Source: Przewalskia tangutica (Eukaryota > Streptophyta > Magnoliopsida > Solanales > Solanaceae). From it: a stretch of 64,000 nucleotides of DNA. The stretch spans positions 9,669,501 through 9,733,500 of the forward strand of contig CM056733.1 of assembly GCA_029844215.1 (NCBI GenBank), written 5' to 3'. Numbering within the stretch: the first letter of the stretch is position 1; the number at the start of each line of letters is the position of its first letter. The notes beneath the pieces are model-generated. The model was given only the letters and a program-made list of their open reading frames with translations. It had not been told where the DNA came from and searched no databases. Shown here one piece after another: positions 11,367-22,879 of the stretch. Made by a program: the position numbers and the translations under genes.

Positions 11367-14300
11367 TTGCCCCAGAGGAATGAGGCAGAAGCATCTAATG
11401 CGGTGGTCACAGGTATTTTGCTAGTCTCGAGTATTCCTGCATTTGTATTATACGGTCCCGACTCTACATCTTCATATGTGTCAATAGGCTTTGCTAAGAA
11501 TTTACACGTAGAACCTTCTTATTTAAGTGAACCTTTTGAGGTTATGACACCAGTAGGGGCCTCAATTTGGGCCTCTCGGGTGGTAAATAATTTCCCATTA
11601 GAAGAGAATGGAAGGGGAACAATGGTGAACCTAGTACTACTTGATATGGTAGACTTCGACGTCATTTTGGGTATGGATTGGTTGTCGGCATGTTATGCCA
11701 TGTTAGATTGTCGGCGAAAGATAGTGAGATTAACTTTTCCCGGAGAACCAGAAGTTGTTATAAGGGGTAGGATTGGAATATCCTCAGGTCAGTTTATTTC
11801 CTACCTTGGGGCTCAAAAGTTATTGAGAAGTCACAGAGTGGAGTACGCATATCTGGCTAATATAGTGGATACCCAAAAAGAATCCCCAGCAGTGAATGAT
11901 GTCCCTATTGTTCGAAATTTTCCGGAGGTTTATCATGAAGATCTTCCAGGCCTTCCTCCGGATAGAGAAGTGGAGTTTGATATAGAGTTAATTCCGGGTA
12001 CAAGACCCATTTCTATTCCTCCATATCGAATGGCCCCAGCTGAATTGAGGGAGTTAAAAGAACAATGGAAGGATCTTCTGGATAAAGGCTTTATAAGGCC
12101 TAGTGTTTCCCTTTGGGGTGCACCAGTCCTGTTTGTGAAAAAGAAAGACGGATCGCTCCGAATGTGCACCGATTATCGGCAACTCAATAAGGTCACGATC
12201 AAGAACCGATACCCATTACCAAGAATCGATGATCTTTTTGACCAACTTCAGGGAGCTAGCTATTTTTCCAAGATTGATCTCCGTTCGGGATATCACCAGC
12301 TGAAAATAAATCCAGATGATATATCCAAAACAGCCTTTAGAACCCGATACGACCATTATGAGTTCTTGGTCATGTCTTTTGGGTTAACCAATGCCTCAGC
12401 GACTTTTATGGATTTAATGAACAGAGTCTGCAAACTATTCCTAGATTTGTTCGTGATCGTGTTCATAGATGATATCCTAATTTACAGTAAGAGTGTTGAA
12501 GAACATGAAGAGCATCTGAGGGTAGTGCTTCAAGTTTTGAAACAGGAGAAACTATATGCTAAATTTTCAAAGTGTGAATTTTGGTTGGAAAAGGTAGCCT
12601 TTTTGGGCCATGTTGTGTCAAGGGATGGAATTATGGTAGACCCCCAGAAGATAGAAGCAGTGAAGAACTGGCCAAAACCGACCACTCCGACAGAGGTTAG
12701 AAGTTTCTTGGGTTTGGCTGGGTATTATAGAAGATTCGTAAAAGGTTTTTCTAGTCTTGCTGCTCCCCTGACCCGGTTGACTCAAAAAGCGGTTAAGTAC
12801 CAGTGGTCAGAAGCATGTGAAGCAAGTTTTCAGAAACTAAAGGAATTGTTGACTACTGCACCAGTCCTAACCTTACCATCGGGACAAGAAGGGTTCACAG
12901 TCTATTGTGATGCCTCTAGAGTTGGGTTAGGATGTGTCTTGATGCAGTTTGGGAAGGTTATTGCGTATGCATCTAGACAGTTGAAGATACATGAGAAGAA
13001 TTACCCAACTCATGACTTGGAATTAGCTGCGGTGGTGTTTGCCTTACGAATATGGAGACATTATTTGTATGGTGTGCATGTGGACATATTTACAGATCAT
13101 AAGAGTTTGCAGTACATAACCACGCAGAAGGATTTGAATCTCCGACAAAGAAGATGGTTAGAGTTGCTTAAGGATTATGACCTTAGTATTCTTTACCATC
13201 CTGGAAAAGCCAACGTGGTGGCTGACGCACTCAGTAGGAGATCAATGGGCAGCTTGGCCCATTTGGCAATACAAAAGAGGGGTATTGTTCGTGAGGTACA
13301 AAGATTGGGAAACCTCGGGGTTAGTTTAACTGAGATCGGTGAAGGTAGGGTGGTGGTATATGATACCTCGCAGTCTGCCTTAGCTTCAGAAATAAAAGAA
13401 AGTCAGTTTGAGGATACGGAGTTTGTTGGATTTCGGGAGAGGATCCAACAGGGAAAACCTTCACAGTTTACATTGGGAGATAATGATGGAACCCTTCGGT
13501 ATAAGGGGAGGTTATGTGTTCCTAAGGTAAAGGATCTAAGGAGGAAGATCTTAGATGAGGGTCACAACACAAGATATTCCATTCATCCAGGGTCAACAAA
13601 AATGTATCAGGACCTCAAGGCAAATTACTGGTGGGACGGAATGAAGAAAGACGTTGCGGAGTTTGTCGGGAGGTGTCTTATATGTCAGCAGGTGAAATCT
13701 GAACATAAAAAACCTGGCGGATTACTTCAGGACATTGGAGTCCCCATGTGGAAATGAGAGGCGATTCATATGGATTTTGTAACTGGTCTACCGAAAACTC
13801 GAGAAGGGTATGATTCTATTTGGTAATTGTTGATCGGCTTAAAAAGTCATCCCATTTCTTACCTGTCAAGACTACGTATCGCGCACCACAGTACGCACAG
13901 ATTTATTTGAAGGAGATTGTGCGGTTACACGGGATTCCTTTACAAATTATTTCAGATAGGGGTTCCCAGTTCACCTCACACTTTTGGCAAAGTTTCCAGC
14001 AAGGTCTCGGGACAAAAGTTAAGTTAAGCACGGCTTTCCACCCACAAACAGATGGGCAGGCTGAGCGAACAATTCAAACACTTGAGGACATGTTGCGATC
14101 TTGTGTGTTAGATTTTCAGGGAAGCTGGTTGGACCATCTATGTCTAATTGAGTTCGCCTACAACAATAGTTTTCACTCTAGCATACAAATGGCCCCGTTT
14201 GAAGCATTATATGGACGAAAATGTAGGTCTCCACTTGGATGGTTCGAGGTGGGTGAGACGCAACTGTTCGGACCTGAAGTCATTCAGGAAACAAATGATA

Positions 14301-14809
14301 AGGTACAGATGATTCGGGAGCGGATCAAAACAGCTCATAGCCGTCATAAGTCCTATGCGGATCATCGGAAAAGAGATCTTGAATTCCAAGAGGGGGATAA
14401 AGTATTTTTAAAAGTGTCCCCAATGAAGGGAGTGATGCACTTTGGTAAGAAAGGGAAATTGAGCCCAAGGTTTATTGGGCCATATGAGATCTTGCGAAGA
14501 GTGGGGAATATGGCTTACGAATTAGCACTTCCACAAGAGCTGGAAGCAGTGCATCCGGTATTTCATGTGTCAATGTTACGAAAATACTTGCACGATCCAA
14601 GTCACGTCATCCTTCCCCAGGAGATAATTCTTAATGAGGAGCTTCAATATGAAGAAGTTCCGGTGGAAATACTTGATAGGAAGGTTAAGCGCCTTAGGAA
14701 TAAAGATATTGCTTCCGTGAAGGTCCTATGGAGGAACCACTCCACCGAGGAAGCCACCTGGGAAGCCGAGGACGCGATAAAAGTCAAATATCCATTCCTA
14801 TTTGACTAA
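11367..14809 (+). pseudogene. Tekay A pol: protease, RT, RNase H, integrase, chromodomain
   Basis: Open from 11367 to a TGA at 13755-13757, then again from about 13820 to 14809. Protease: VLYGPDSTSSYVS near 11445-11485, where family members read F(D)PGST; the Asp and Gly positions appear swapped. RT: FVKKKDGSLRMCTDYRQLN, KIDLRSGYHQ and the catalytic VFIDDILIYS at about 12456-12490. RNase H: VYCDASRVGLG, LELAAVVFALR, FTDHKSLQY. Integrase: finger ending CLICQQVKSEH, core SDRGSQFTS and the AYNNSFHSS region, then GPYEILRRVG. The last about 50 residues are a chromodomain (VLWRNHSTEEATWE), thought to target chromatin. The TGA replaces a TGG, and one G is missing near 13822, shifting the core. Confidence 0.93.
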
Positions 14810-14875
14810 GGTAAAAAAAATGTGTTACATAGTACTTCATATGTGTGTCATTTGCGTGTCTATATGCATGTGTTA

Positions 14876-15033
14876 CAACCTTATTCTCATTCGAGGACGA
14901 ATGTTTCTTAAGGAAGGGGGAATGTGAAGCCCCAAATTAGTGTTACAATAACAATAAACATTATTGTGTCTATGTGATTATGATTACGACCTTATTCACA
15001 TTCGAGGATGAATGTTGCTTAAGGAAGAGAGAA
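14876..15033 (+). repeat. Duplicated polypurine-tract segment before the 3' LTR
   Basis: The block ACC TTATTC(T/A)CATTCGAGGA(C/T)GAATGTT(T/G)CTTAAGGAAG occurs at 14878-14920 and again at 14989-15028. The first copy ends AAGGAAGGGGGAA followed by TGTGAAGCCCC, an LTR-start-like sequence; the second ends AAGGAAGAGAGAA directly before the LTR. The polypurine tract primes plus-strand DNA synthesis. Confidence 0.75.
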
Positions 15034-16055
15034 TGTAAAGTCCGAAAAAAAAAAATAGTTGTTGGTTGGTTAAATAAAAACATAAATATATAAATATAAA
15101 CATAATGGATCGGGTTGCACACCGCAACAAAACGTAAAGTGAATACGTGTTCACAAATACGTAAATATAATGGATCGGGTTGCACGCCGCAACAAAACGT
15201 AAAGTGAATACGCGTTCACTAATACGTAAACATAATTGATCGGGTTGCACACCGCAACAAAACGTAAAGTGAATACGTGTTCACAAATACGTAAATATAA
15301 TGGATCGGGTTGCACGCCGCAATAAATATGAAAGATGAATACATGTTCACCTATATATAAATATGAAAAGTGAATACGCGTTCATAAATATATAAATGTA
15401 ATAAACATATGTAAATGCAGGGGAATGTCTTAACGTATAATACGAGATAAAATGAAGTGTTAGTTAAACCGAGAATTTCCTATGAGGAGTTGTTGCATAT
15501 TTAAAAATGTTGTAACCTGATATGTTTTTGCAATATGCTTATTACGTTATAATGTGATTGCACTTGGAATATTGTGGTGTTACTTTGAATTGCAGGGTAA
15601 GGTTCTCACTCAGCCCCAGATGGTAGGGCTGACTCTTTATTTAACATGTTTCAGGAAAACGTGATAGAGGAAAGGCTCCACGCCAAGGCTAGCGATCGTC
15701 CCGCAGCCTCTTGTCATACCAAGTCCATTGCTTCGGGCTTGGTACTCGTCAGGTTCAGAATGTCAGTTCCAGTGTCTCGGAAAATGCCCGTGTGGAATGG
15801 TCTCCCTTCCAACTTAGAATAATCTTTGTCAGTATGTCTATGTAGAAACAATATTTGCACGAGCATGGGCTCGCGTTATGTTTTCAATAAAGTCATAAAC
15901 AGATTTCTTTATTATTATTTTTATTAATAGCTCCGTATTTGAATATAAGTTCAAATTTCTAAATAAAGAGAATTAAATGGTGCTCCTGGTGGGAAATAAT
16001 TGTCCAGGTGCCATCACGCCCTAAGTAAAGGCTTAGGAAAAGTCGGGGCGTGACA
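15034..16055 (+). repeat. Tekay A 3' LTR
   Basis: Same ends and length as the 5' LTR (TGTAAAG...GTGACA). Differences include an 11-A instead of a 13-A run and CCCGCAG for CATGA near 15700. It carries the same four-unit 65-base array from 15102. Confidence 0.93.
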
Positions 16056-16190
16056 GACACACCAGTAGGACCACTGTTTGCTGGCCCACAACACCAATCC
16101 CAGTCCACTACCAGCTGGTCATTCGTCGATCCACCGTCTCACCATTCCCACTTTATCCTGCTCCGCTTTTGTTTCCGTATTGGGCGAAGA
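16056..16190 (+). pseudogene. copia-1 integrase-RT linker fragment
   Basis: A 135-base remnant of copia-1 between Tekay A and solo LTR B. Its frame continues from before the Tekay insertion and encodes a Pro/Ser/His-rich stretch (PVGPLFAGPQHQSQS), typical of the variable linker before copia RT. Confidence 0.55.
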
Positions 16191-19088
16191 TGTCACGACC
16201 CGACCCGACGGGCCGCGACTAAACGTCCTAATTGGACGTCATTATTGACCTGTCAATCTTAATCCATTTAATACCGAGATCTATAGAAATTTCGGCAGCA
16301 CAACGCTACTTTTACAACATCTCCCCAAAATGGGCGAGCCGACAAGGCTGCCAAATCAACAACAGAACAACAATCATAACAAGCTAGCCGACTAGGCTGC
16401 CATCAACCAACATTATGTACACAGAGGAATAGTCAAAATAAGCAAGCCGGCAAGGCTGCCACTAGATAACAAAAAATATAACCGAGAATGCCTTAACACA
16501 GAGTAAAACAACATTACAACCCAAAGCAAGGTACAAATGTTCAACCCATGACTGTCTACAGACCTCTAAGAGTACAGTGCTGATATATGACGGGACAGGA
16601 CCCCGTCGTGCCCAAAATGTGCATAAGTCTGAAAGATAGGGATCTGTACCAAAATAGCTGGCTCCAGAACATAGGAGCTCTCTGACTGCTGAATAGAAGC
16701 CCTAAACTGGAGGGTCACCTATCTGAACACCTGAACCTGCGGGCATGAACGCATCCCCCCGAAGAAAGGGGGGTCAGTACGAAATAATGTACCGAGTATG
16801 TAAGCATGAAATAATGTAAATAAGATCAAACTGTGCCCTGTAAGGTAGAGAGTCAATTGTATCATAAAAGAATGAGAGTCATACCAGTACTCATGCATGC
16901 TTAGTCATAAAATCATCAGATGTAAATAAATGAATAAATTGCCCGGCCCTTGGGTGAGGGACGCGGTGGAATATACTGTCATGGGTATATGTCCCCGCAT
17001 AACGGATGCCTGTACTTGGAATCATCATATATGTATACATAAACTGTCCGGCCCTCTAGTGAGGGACGCGGTGAATCATCCTGATATATGTGCATGAATA
17101 TGCCCAGTCCGGGACACGGTGAAGTGGAAAAATGACTCTTAGTACGAGTAGATATCATGAGCAAATGTATGCAATTTAAATCATTTCCTTGACTCTCATT
17201 AAAATCATTAAATAACTTCTTACAAGAAGATCACATGTACTTTTCATAACTCAGATTACTATGAATAAGACTATGAAGGAGTCATGTACGTCCGTCGTAC
17301 ATTCTCTTGTATAATATTCATGTCGAATGAAAGAATCAATAATTCACAAAATCATGCCAAAAGAAAGGAAGATAGGCTCACATACCTCTTTGCGTTCTAA
17401 TCAACTCAATATTAAGGTATGTCTCATTTAGTACTTCAACCTATAATAAAGAATAATATGTTCGTCAATTTTATGATTTCTAATGTAAGTTATATGAATA
17501 GCGGCTCCCTTATTTCTATAAGAATTTGGGCAAAATTTCCTTTGTTTATGTGCGTATCCACAATTTACCAACAATCCAACTCAGCCAACAATTCAACTCC
17601 AACCAACAATCCAATTCAATCTAATAATCAAAATCAACCCAATAATTCAAATTAAACTAATAATCACCATCATTTCCATATGTAGTCAAAATTATCTAAA
17701 CATTCCATTAATCAACTTCAATAAGCAAGGAAATTTATATGCTTATTTCATGTCATTCCAGCCCTTAATCTGTATTAAAGAATAGTCCATGAGAACATCT
17801 CACACTTTAGTTAACAATGAGAGGGAAATGTGAAGCTTTTCTACACTTTTTTATACTTTAATTCCTTTAGGACTTACGTAAGCAATTACCACATTGTTCA
17901 TGCACATTCTTTATGAGATTTCTAGCATTATTACACCACCAAATCAACCCCTAAACAGTCCCTAAGTCGCGACGACGAGGTCCGACAATTCCTTAAATGT
18001 TATGGTTCAAAAACACATTGCCTTGGCTCTTCTTTTAACTCTTTATACCCAATTCGTATTTCATTAATTCCATATAACCATTACAACTTAAACTATCAAG
18101 ATTTCCTTTCAAGTTCATCATGCAATTAGTAACCATATTACAATACAACAATTGAATTCAAGGTGTCAAAACCATCTACAAAAATCGGTAATCACAACTC
18201 CGAAAATACATGCAATTCTTATTCTCATTCTCTCTTAGTATAAGTTTATTTCTAAACACAATCTCAATACTTCAACTACAATAACCTGCACTTCAATTAT
18301 AACATAAGAGAAGAATTATTACCTCAATTTAATCACCAAAACAGCACTTAACCGAACTCTTCATGTCACCGCGATACCCGCGTTTCACACTTTTCTTCGC
18401 CAAATGGTCGTCGTTTAAACTCCAATCCAACATTCATGAACTCCACAATATTAACCCATCATTTATGCATCTTTGCCTTCAAAATTTATCCCCAAATTTC
18501 GAAAAATGGGGGCTAGAAATTGGCAGCAGTGGCGTTAATTGCCCACTGTTTTGCCAGATTTTTCCTCTTCTATTTTGTGTGCTTTTGGTTTGGAAATTTT
18601 ATGTGGGATGATTTAGTCTACTAAGATGGAGTAAGAACTTAATTTTTCTTGCTAGGGAAGGGGGAGAAATTCGAGCAAGGTAGGGAGAGAATGGAGGAAA
18701 AAATCTGATTTTGTTCTAAGTGGAAATGAACTTATTAGGGCAATTTAAGTTCCCATTTTCAGATTTTTAAACAATACACTTTAGCCCCCTTAGATGTCAC
18801 ACTTTGCCCCTCTAAGTATTTATTTAACTAAATCAATCCCACATCTTTTTAATCTAAATTCTCATTGCCTTAATTTCTTATTCTCGTATCTTTTATACAT
18901 TGCTAACTCATAACGGAAGAATATATATATATGTTTATACCCCATAACTAAAGAGATTTCCGGCGTCACATTCGTCATTGCCAAATCTTAATCCGTATTA
19001 TCACGTAGTATATATGTACATCCGATAAAATTGGAAATCTTAATATGATGTTCTTAATTGTCGTCTTAAACTTATGAGGTGTAACAAG
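16191..19088 (-). repeat. Solo LTR B (Tekay/Del-type), minus
   Basis: About 2.9 kb. Plus-strand ends are TGTCACGACCCGACCC... and ...GAGGTGTAACA, the reverse complement of the TGTTACACC...GGGTCGTGACA ends of Tekay LTRs. No gag, pol or primer site lies inside, so it looks like a solo LTR. It has degenerate sub-repeats GCCGACAAGGCTGCC (16333-16460) and GAGGGACGCGGTG (16957-17120). The flanks, GAAGA and AGCAG, do not match. The open frames inside are AT-rich chance frames. Confidence 0.75.
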
Positions 19089-19736
19089 CAGGCCCACTGC
19101 TTGCTGGTAGTCCATCACTGATTTGAATTTTACCAAAAATTCATCCATTTCTACCTCGAGTCAAGGGCATGTTACTCGTAGTTAAAGGAGTAATTTTAAA
19201 TCAAAAAGACATTTTAATCTAAATTATAATGTTCTTAAATTCCACTACCCCGTAAGTCAGTGTCTGCATTAAATGACCCGAATTAGAAATTGGCTATGAA
19301 CGACGAATATAATGTTCTTATTGAAAATAAGACGTGGGAGTTGGTGCTTCGTCCTTCTGGTGTTAATATTATTCGTTCTATGTGGATTTTTATTTATAAA
19401 GATAATTCTAATGGTTCTTTTGCGAGGCATAAGACTCGTCTTGTAGGTGATGGTAAAACTAAATAGGTTGGTGTGTACTGTGTAGAGACGTTCAGTCCGG
19501 TTGTTAAACTGGCTACCATTCACATTGTTCTTAGTTTAGCTCTCTCAAAATCATAGCCTATTCATCAGCTAGATGTGAAAAATATGTTCTTACATGGTGA
19601 ACTTAATGAGACAGTTTACATGTATCAACCATTGAGTTTTAGAGACCCTCAATATCCTAATCCTGTCTGTTTATTGAAGAAGTCCTTGTATGGACTTAAG
19701 CAGACCTCACAGGCTTAGTATAAGAGATTTGCAGAC
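19089..19736 (+). pseudogene. copia-1 reverse transcriptase, N-terminal part
   Basis: Begins with linker sequence, then RT from about 19290: YNVLIENKTWELVLRPSG, MWIFIYKDNSNG, KTRLVGDGK, a VETFSPVVKLATIH block and LDVKNMFLHGELNETVYM, ending with LLKKSLYGLKQTSQA. These are the standard copia RT blocks in order, with the first catalytic Asp in LDVKN (LDVxNAFLHG type). In-frame stops occur, for example after KTK near 19464 and after TSQA near 19717. Solo LTR C interrupts at 19742. Confidence 0.8.
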
Positions 19737-20109
19737 TATGTTGTTATACCCCGTAGTTCCAGGGTATGTATGTGAGGACGTACGTACGAGAATACGACAG
19801 AAATTTTGGAAAGAAAGAAAGATGTGATTTTTCGACGGAAAAGTTTCCGGGTTTTGTGAAGAAAAAAGGTTCGTTAATGGGAATTGAATTCCCAGATTTG
19901 GTATTTGGACTTCTTGGATTATATTAGAATTATGAGATTTTATTTTCGGAAATGGTCACGTGGGGCCCACGGGAGGAATTTACGGTTTTGTGGGGCCCAC
20001 TTTGTTTTTGAGATTTTCGGTATTTTGGATATTTTCGGAAGACGAAATATTTTGGACGAGTCGGGGGGCGACACGTGTCACCCCCATGTGTCATCTTGGC
20101 CGAATTGGA

Positions 20110-20135
20110 GGGACAAGTGGCTAGCCACTTGTCCC
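20110..20135. repeat. 26-bp perfect palindrome in LTR C
   Basis: Half-site GGGACAAGTGGCT is followed at once by its exact reverse complement, with no spacer. The surrounding text repeats related words (CTTGGCCGAA, GACACGTGTC). Confidence 0.95.
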
Positions 20136-21860
20136 CTTGGCCGAAATGGCCACTACACTTGGCACCAAATTCGTTAGCCATGTGGTGTGGTGGGACCCAC
20201 ACACACATGGCCCAATCATGAACACCCACTTGCATTAATCTTGACCCTTGAATTCTCTATAAATACCCCCTTAAGTTGAAGACTTATTTTCATCCCACAC
20301 TTAAGCTTCCAAGGCAAAATACTCCCCTCCCATTTGTAGTTGTTTCGTCCCCCCTCCCCCACTTGTGTAGAAAATACTCCAAGTATTTTAGTATAATCCC
20401 AAATACCTTAGCCTAGTATCCCTAGTTGTATTCCAAGTTATTTCAATACTAGGAGCCCGGAAAATACTACTTTATTCCAATAGTCGCAAAGTGAAATCCT
20501 AGAAAAATCTTCCTAGCTTGGTTGAAGTGTTAAGAGAAGTTGTTTAGAAACTTCTAAGGGTTGCTTGGATCGGGTTGGAGCGTAAGGAGTTGGAGCTAAA
20601 CGTTGCTCAGGATCGACTTATAAACTTGGATTAATTTTGGGCTTATCGAGGTAATGATCTATGTCCCCCTATTGTAATTGGATATTACATGTTGTAGTAG
20701 TTATACTTGAGTATATTATATGAGGAAAGAAGATTGATAGAATTGAATCAGATTTACATTGGACCGTATTTACTGAGACTTGTAGTATTATTGTGGCTGT
20801 TGTACACGTCAGGTTAGACGTAACCCCCTCGAGTTGTTGGCTCGTAGCGTGCCTTGATAGAGAGAGATTTATGTGGTCATGCGGGGTGGGAGGTGCTGCC
20901 GAATTTTCCGTAGAATATGGAGCCTTGTTCTTAGAAATGTTCTACGAAGAGATCGAGAAATTGATAGACGTTTTGTGGCCTTTATAGGGTGAAGTACTAC
21001 GAGTAGCGTATTCTACTTGAAGGGTGGAAAAGGCTAGCAGGGTTACAGTACTTTGGAGCTATTTGCTAATTGTCGATAATCGTCGCGAGGTATGTGAACC
21101 TCTTCCTATCTTTTCTAGCATGATTGTTGTGAACTATGTAGTACGATAGACGTACGTGTGCTAAACGAGTTTTGGTTGGTCTAAAACATAAGGTGTTATA
21201 ATAGCTTTATGGGAAGTTAGTTATAACGACTTTATGTAGGTAAAGGAATGGTTTATTGATTTTAGAAGTTAAGAGACTTGATCTTGAAAGATAAGAGACT
21301 TGACTTAATTGGCTTGGTATGAATTTTGTTAAAAAGTTGTGAAACCTCATTCGTGAGTAATGAGTACTTGGTTTTTAAAGAATAATGTTTTACTGATTTC
21401 GGAAATGAGAATAAGTATCGAACAAACCACAGCAGCGTTAATAAAGGAAAATGTATTGGCAAATAATTAATTATATTAAAACCAGTAGAAACCTCCATCT
21501 GCATAGAAGCTAAGATAAGACAAAATTGTATTACATTTCCTAGATCATGGTTGCTTTAATAAGATTGTTATAAACAAGAATAACTACTCACACATAAGGC
21601 ATATGTTACTCAATTGTTTTAAAAAGAGATTACGTTATTTGATTAAGACTATGAACTATGAAAGCTTTCGAAAATAAGAGACTTGAGTATTTGAAATTAG
21701 GCAACTTGAACTTTTGGAAAAGAATGTTGTTACTTGATTTTAAAAAAAGGAAAGTGTTTTGGTTTAAAAAGGAGGGCATGATATTGCCTTAGTTTGATTT
21801 AACAGGAAAGCTTGGGATTATCTTAATCTGTCTTAAAAGAGAGTTTAAATGTTATGGCCA

Positions 21861-22272
21861 ATTCTACACCGAGTACATGGGATGGACCGGGAATGTATTC
21901 CACCCGATTCTACACCGAGTTCATGGGATGAACCGGGAATGTATTCCACACGATTTGACACCGAGTTCATGGGATGAACCGGGAATGTATTCCACACGAT
22001 TTGACACCGAGTTCATGGGATGAACCGAGAATGTATTCCACACGATTGGACACCGAGTTCATGGGATGAACCGGGAATGTATTCCACACGATTTGACACC
22101 GAGTTCATGGGATGAACCGGGAATGTATTCCACACGATTTGACACCGAGTCCATGAGATGGACCGGGAATGTATTCCATACGATCCGACACCGAGTCCAT
22201 GAGATGGGCCGGGAATGTGACCATGCGATTCCACCTCGAGTCCTATGGGATGGGCCGAGACATGTTATACGT
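21861..22272 (+). repeat. 46-bp tandem repeat, about 9 units, in LTR C
   Basis: Units begin at 21861, 21907, 21953, 21999, 22045, 22091, 22137 and 22183, with a shortened last one near 22228. Each has ACACCGAGTTCATGGGATG and GGGAATGTATTCCA, the latter a partial inverted repeat. Middle units are nearly identical and outer ones diverge. Long open frames on both strands here come from the repeat (46 is not a multiple of 3, so frames rotate). Confidence 0.95.
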
Positions 22273-22879
22273 ATCACACGATTTATACCTAGATCACGGC
22301 AGCTGGCGGAAGGAGTTCCACGTACGAGGATGACTTTGAGGCGCGAGTCCCCGACTTGACATGATCGCTTATGTTGTGAATCGTAGTTTGGTTATCATAC
22401 ATGTCTTTTGTTTTATATAGATCGCCATGATTTCATTTACTGATTTTCGATTTCACATACTTGGTACTGCCAGATCGACTCTCCTTCGGGGCCGTTCATG
22501 TCGTAGTAGAGGTACATCGGTTGTGGATCCTCGCCATGGATCAGCCACGATTGGGAAGCTCCGTTTCTCCGGAGGCTTATCTTTTGGTATAGTCCCCTGT
22601 CATTATAGGTACTTGTACATTGTGGGTATGGCGGCCCTCCCGTCATAGTTGTTGTTACACTCTTAGAGTGCAGGTCCAGAGTGGGCAGGGTTTGTAAAGG
22701 ATGTAACTGTTCGGTTATATATTTATACATGAAGGTGACCGTTTTGGTTAGCCTGTTTTCTTATGTTATATCTTGTTTCCGTTTAAGTTTTTATTTCCGC
22801 TGGTTTTTCTCTGATGTTGTATCACTAGGGTGTCCGGGGTAAGGCACCAACGGGCCCGAAGTCGGGTCTTGACATATGT

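Larger units (their letters stand above)
8083..16055 (+). mobile_element. Tekay A: full-length Ty3 chromovirus (Tekay/Del type)
   Basis: Complete element with two 1022-base LTRs (8083-9104 and 15034-16055), each TG...CA, an initiator-Met primer site, gag, one pol region and a C-terminal chromodomain, the mark of chromoviruses. The flanking 5-mers are GACAA and GACAC, a one-mismatch TSD, and the copia-1 frame runs on across the site. The LTRs differ by few bases and short indels, so the insertion is young relative to its host element. Visible lesions are an in-frame stop in gag, a shift before the zinc knuckle, a stop before protease, a stop in the integrase finger and a 1-base loss before the integrase core. 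Confidence 0.93.
19742..22874 (+). repeat. Solo LTR C (Tekay/Del-type)
   Basis: A 3133-base LTR, TGTTATACCCCG...GGGTCTTGACA, with the perfect 5-base TSD TATGT at 19737-19741 and 22875-22879. Removing it and one TSD copy restores the copia-1 RT frame. Its start resembles that of Tekay G (TGTTACACCCCGTAATTCC). It contains a 26-base perfect palindrome and a 46-base tandem array. No internal coding domain is present, as expected after LTR-LTR recombination. Frames within it are not genes. Confidence 0.92.

Noticed and set aside
21861..22359. Long open frames on both strands (73-97 codons) within the 46-bp array
   Set aside because: They come from tandem units lacking stops and have no domain or codon signature.
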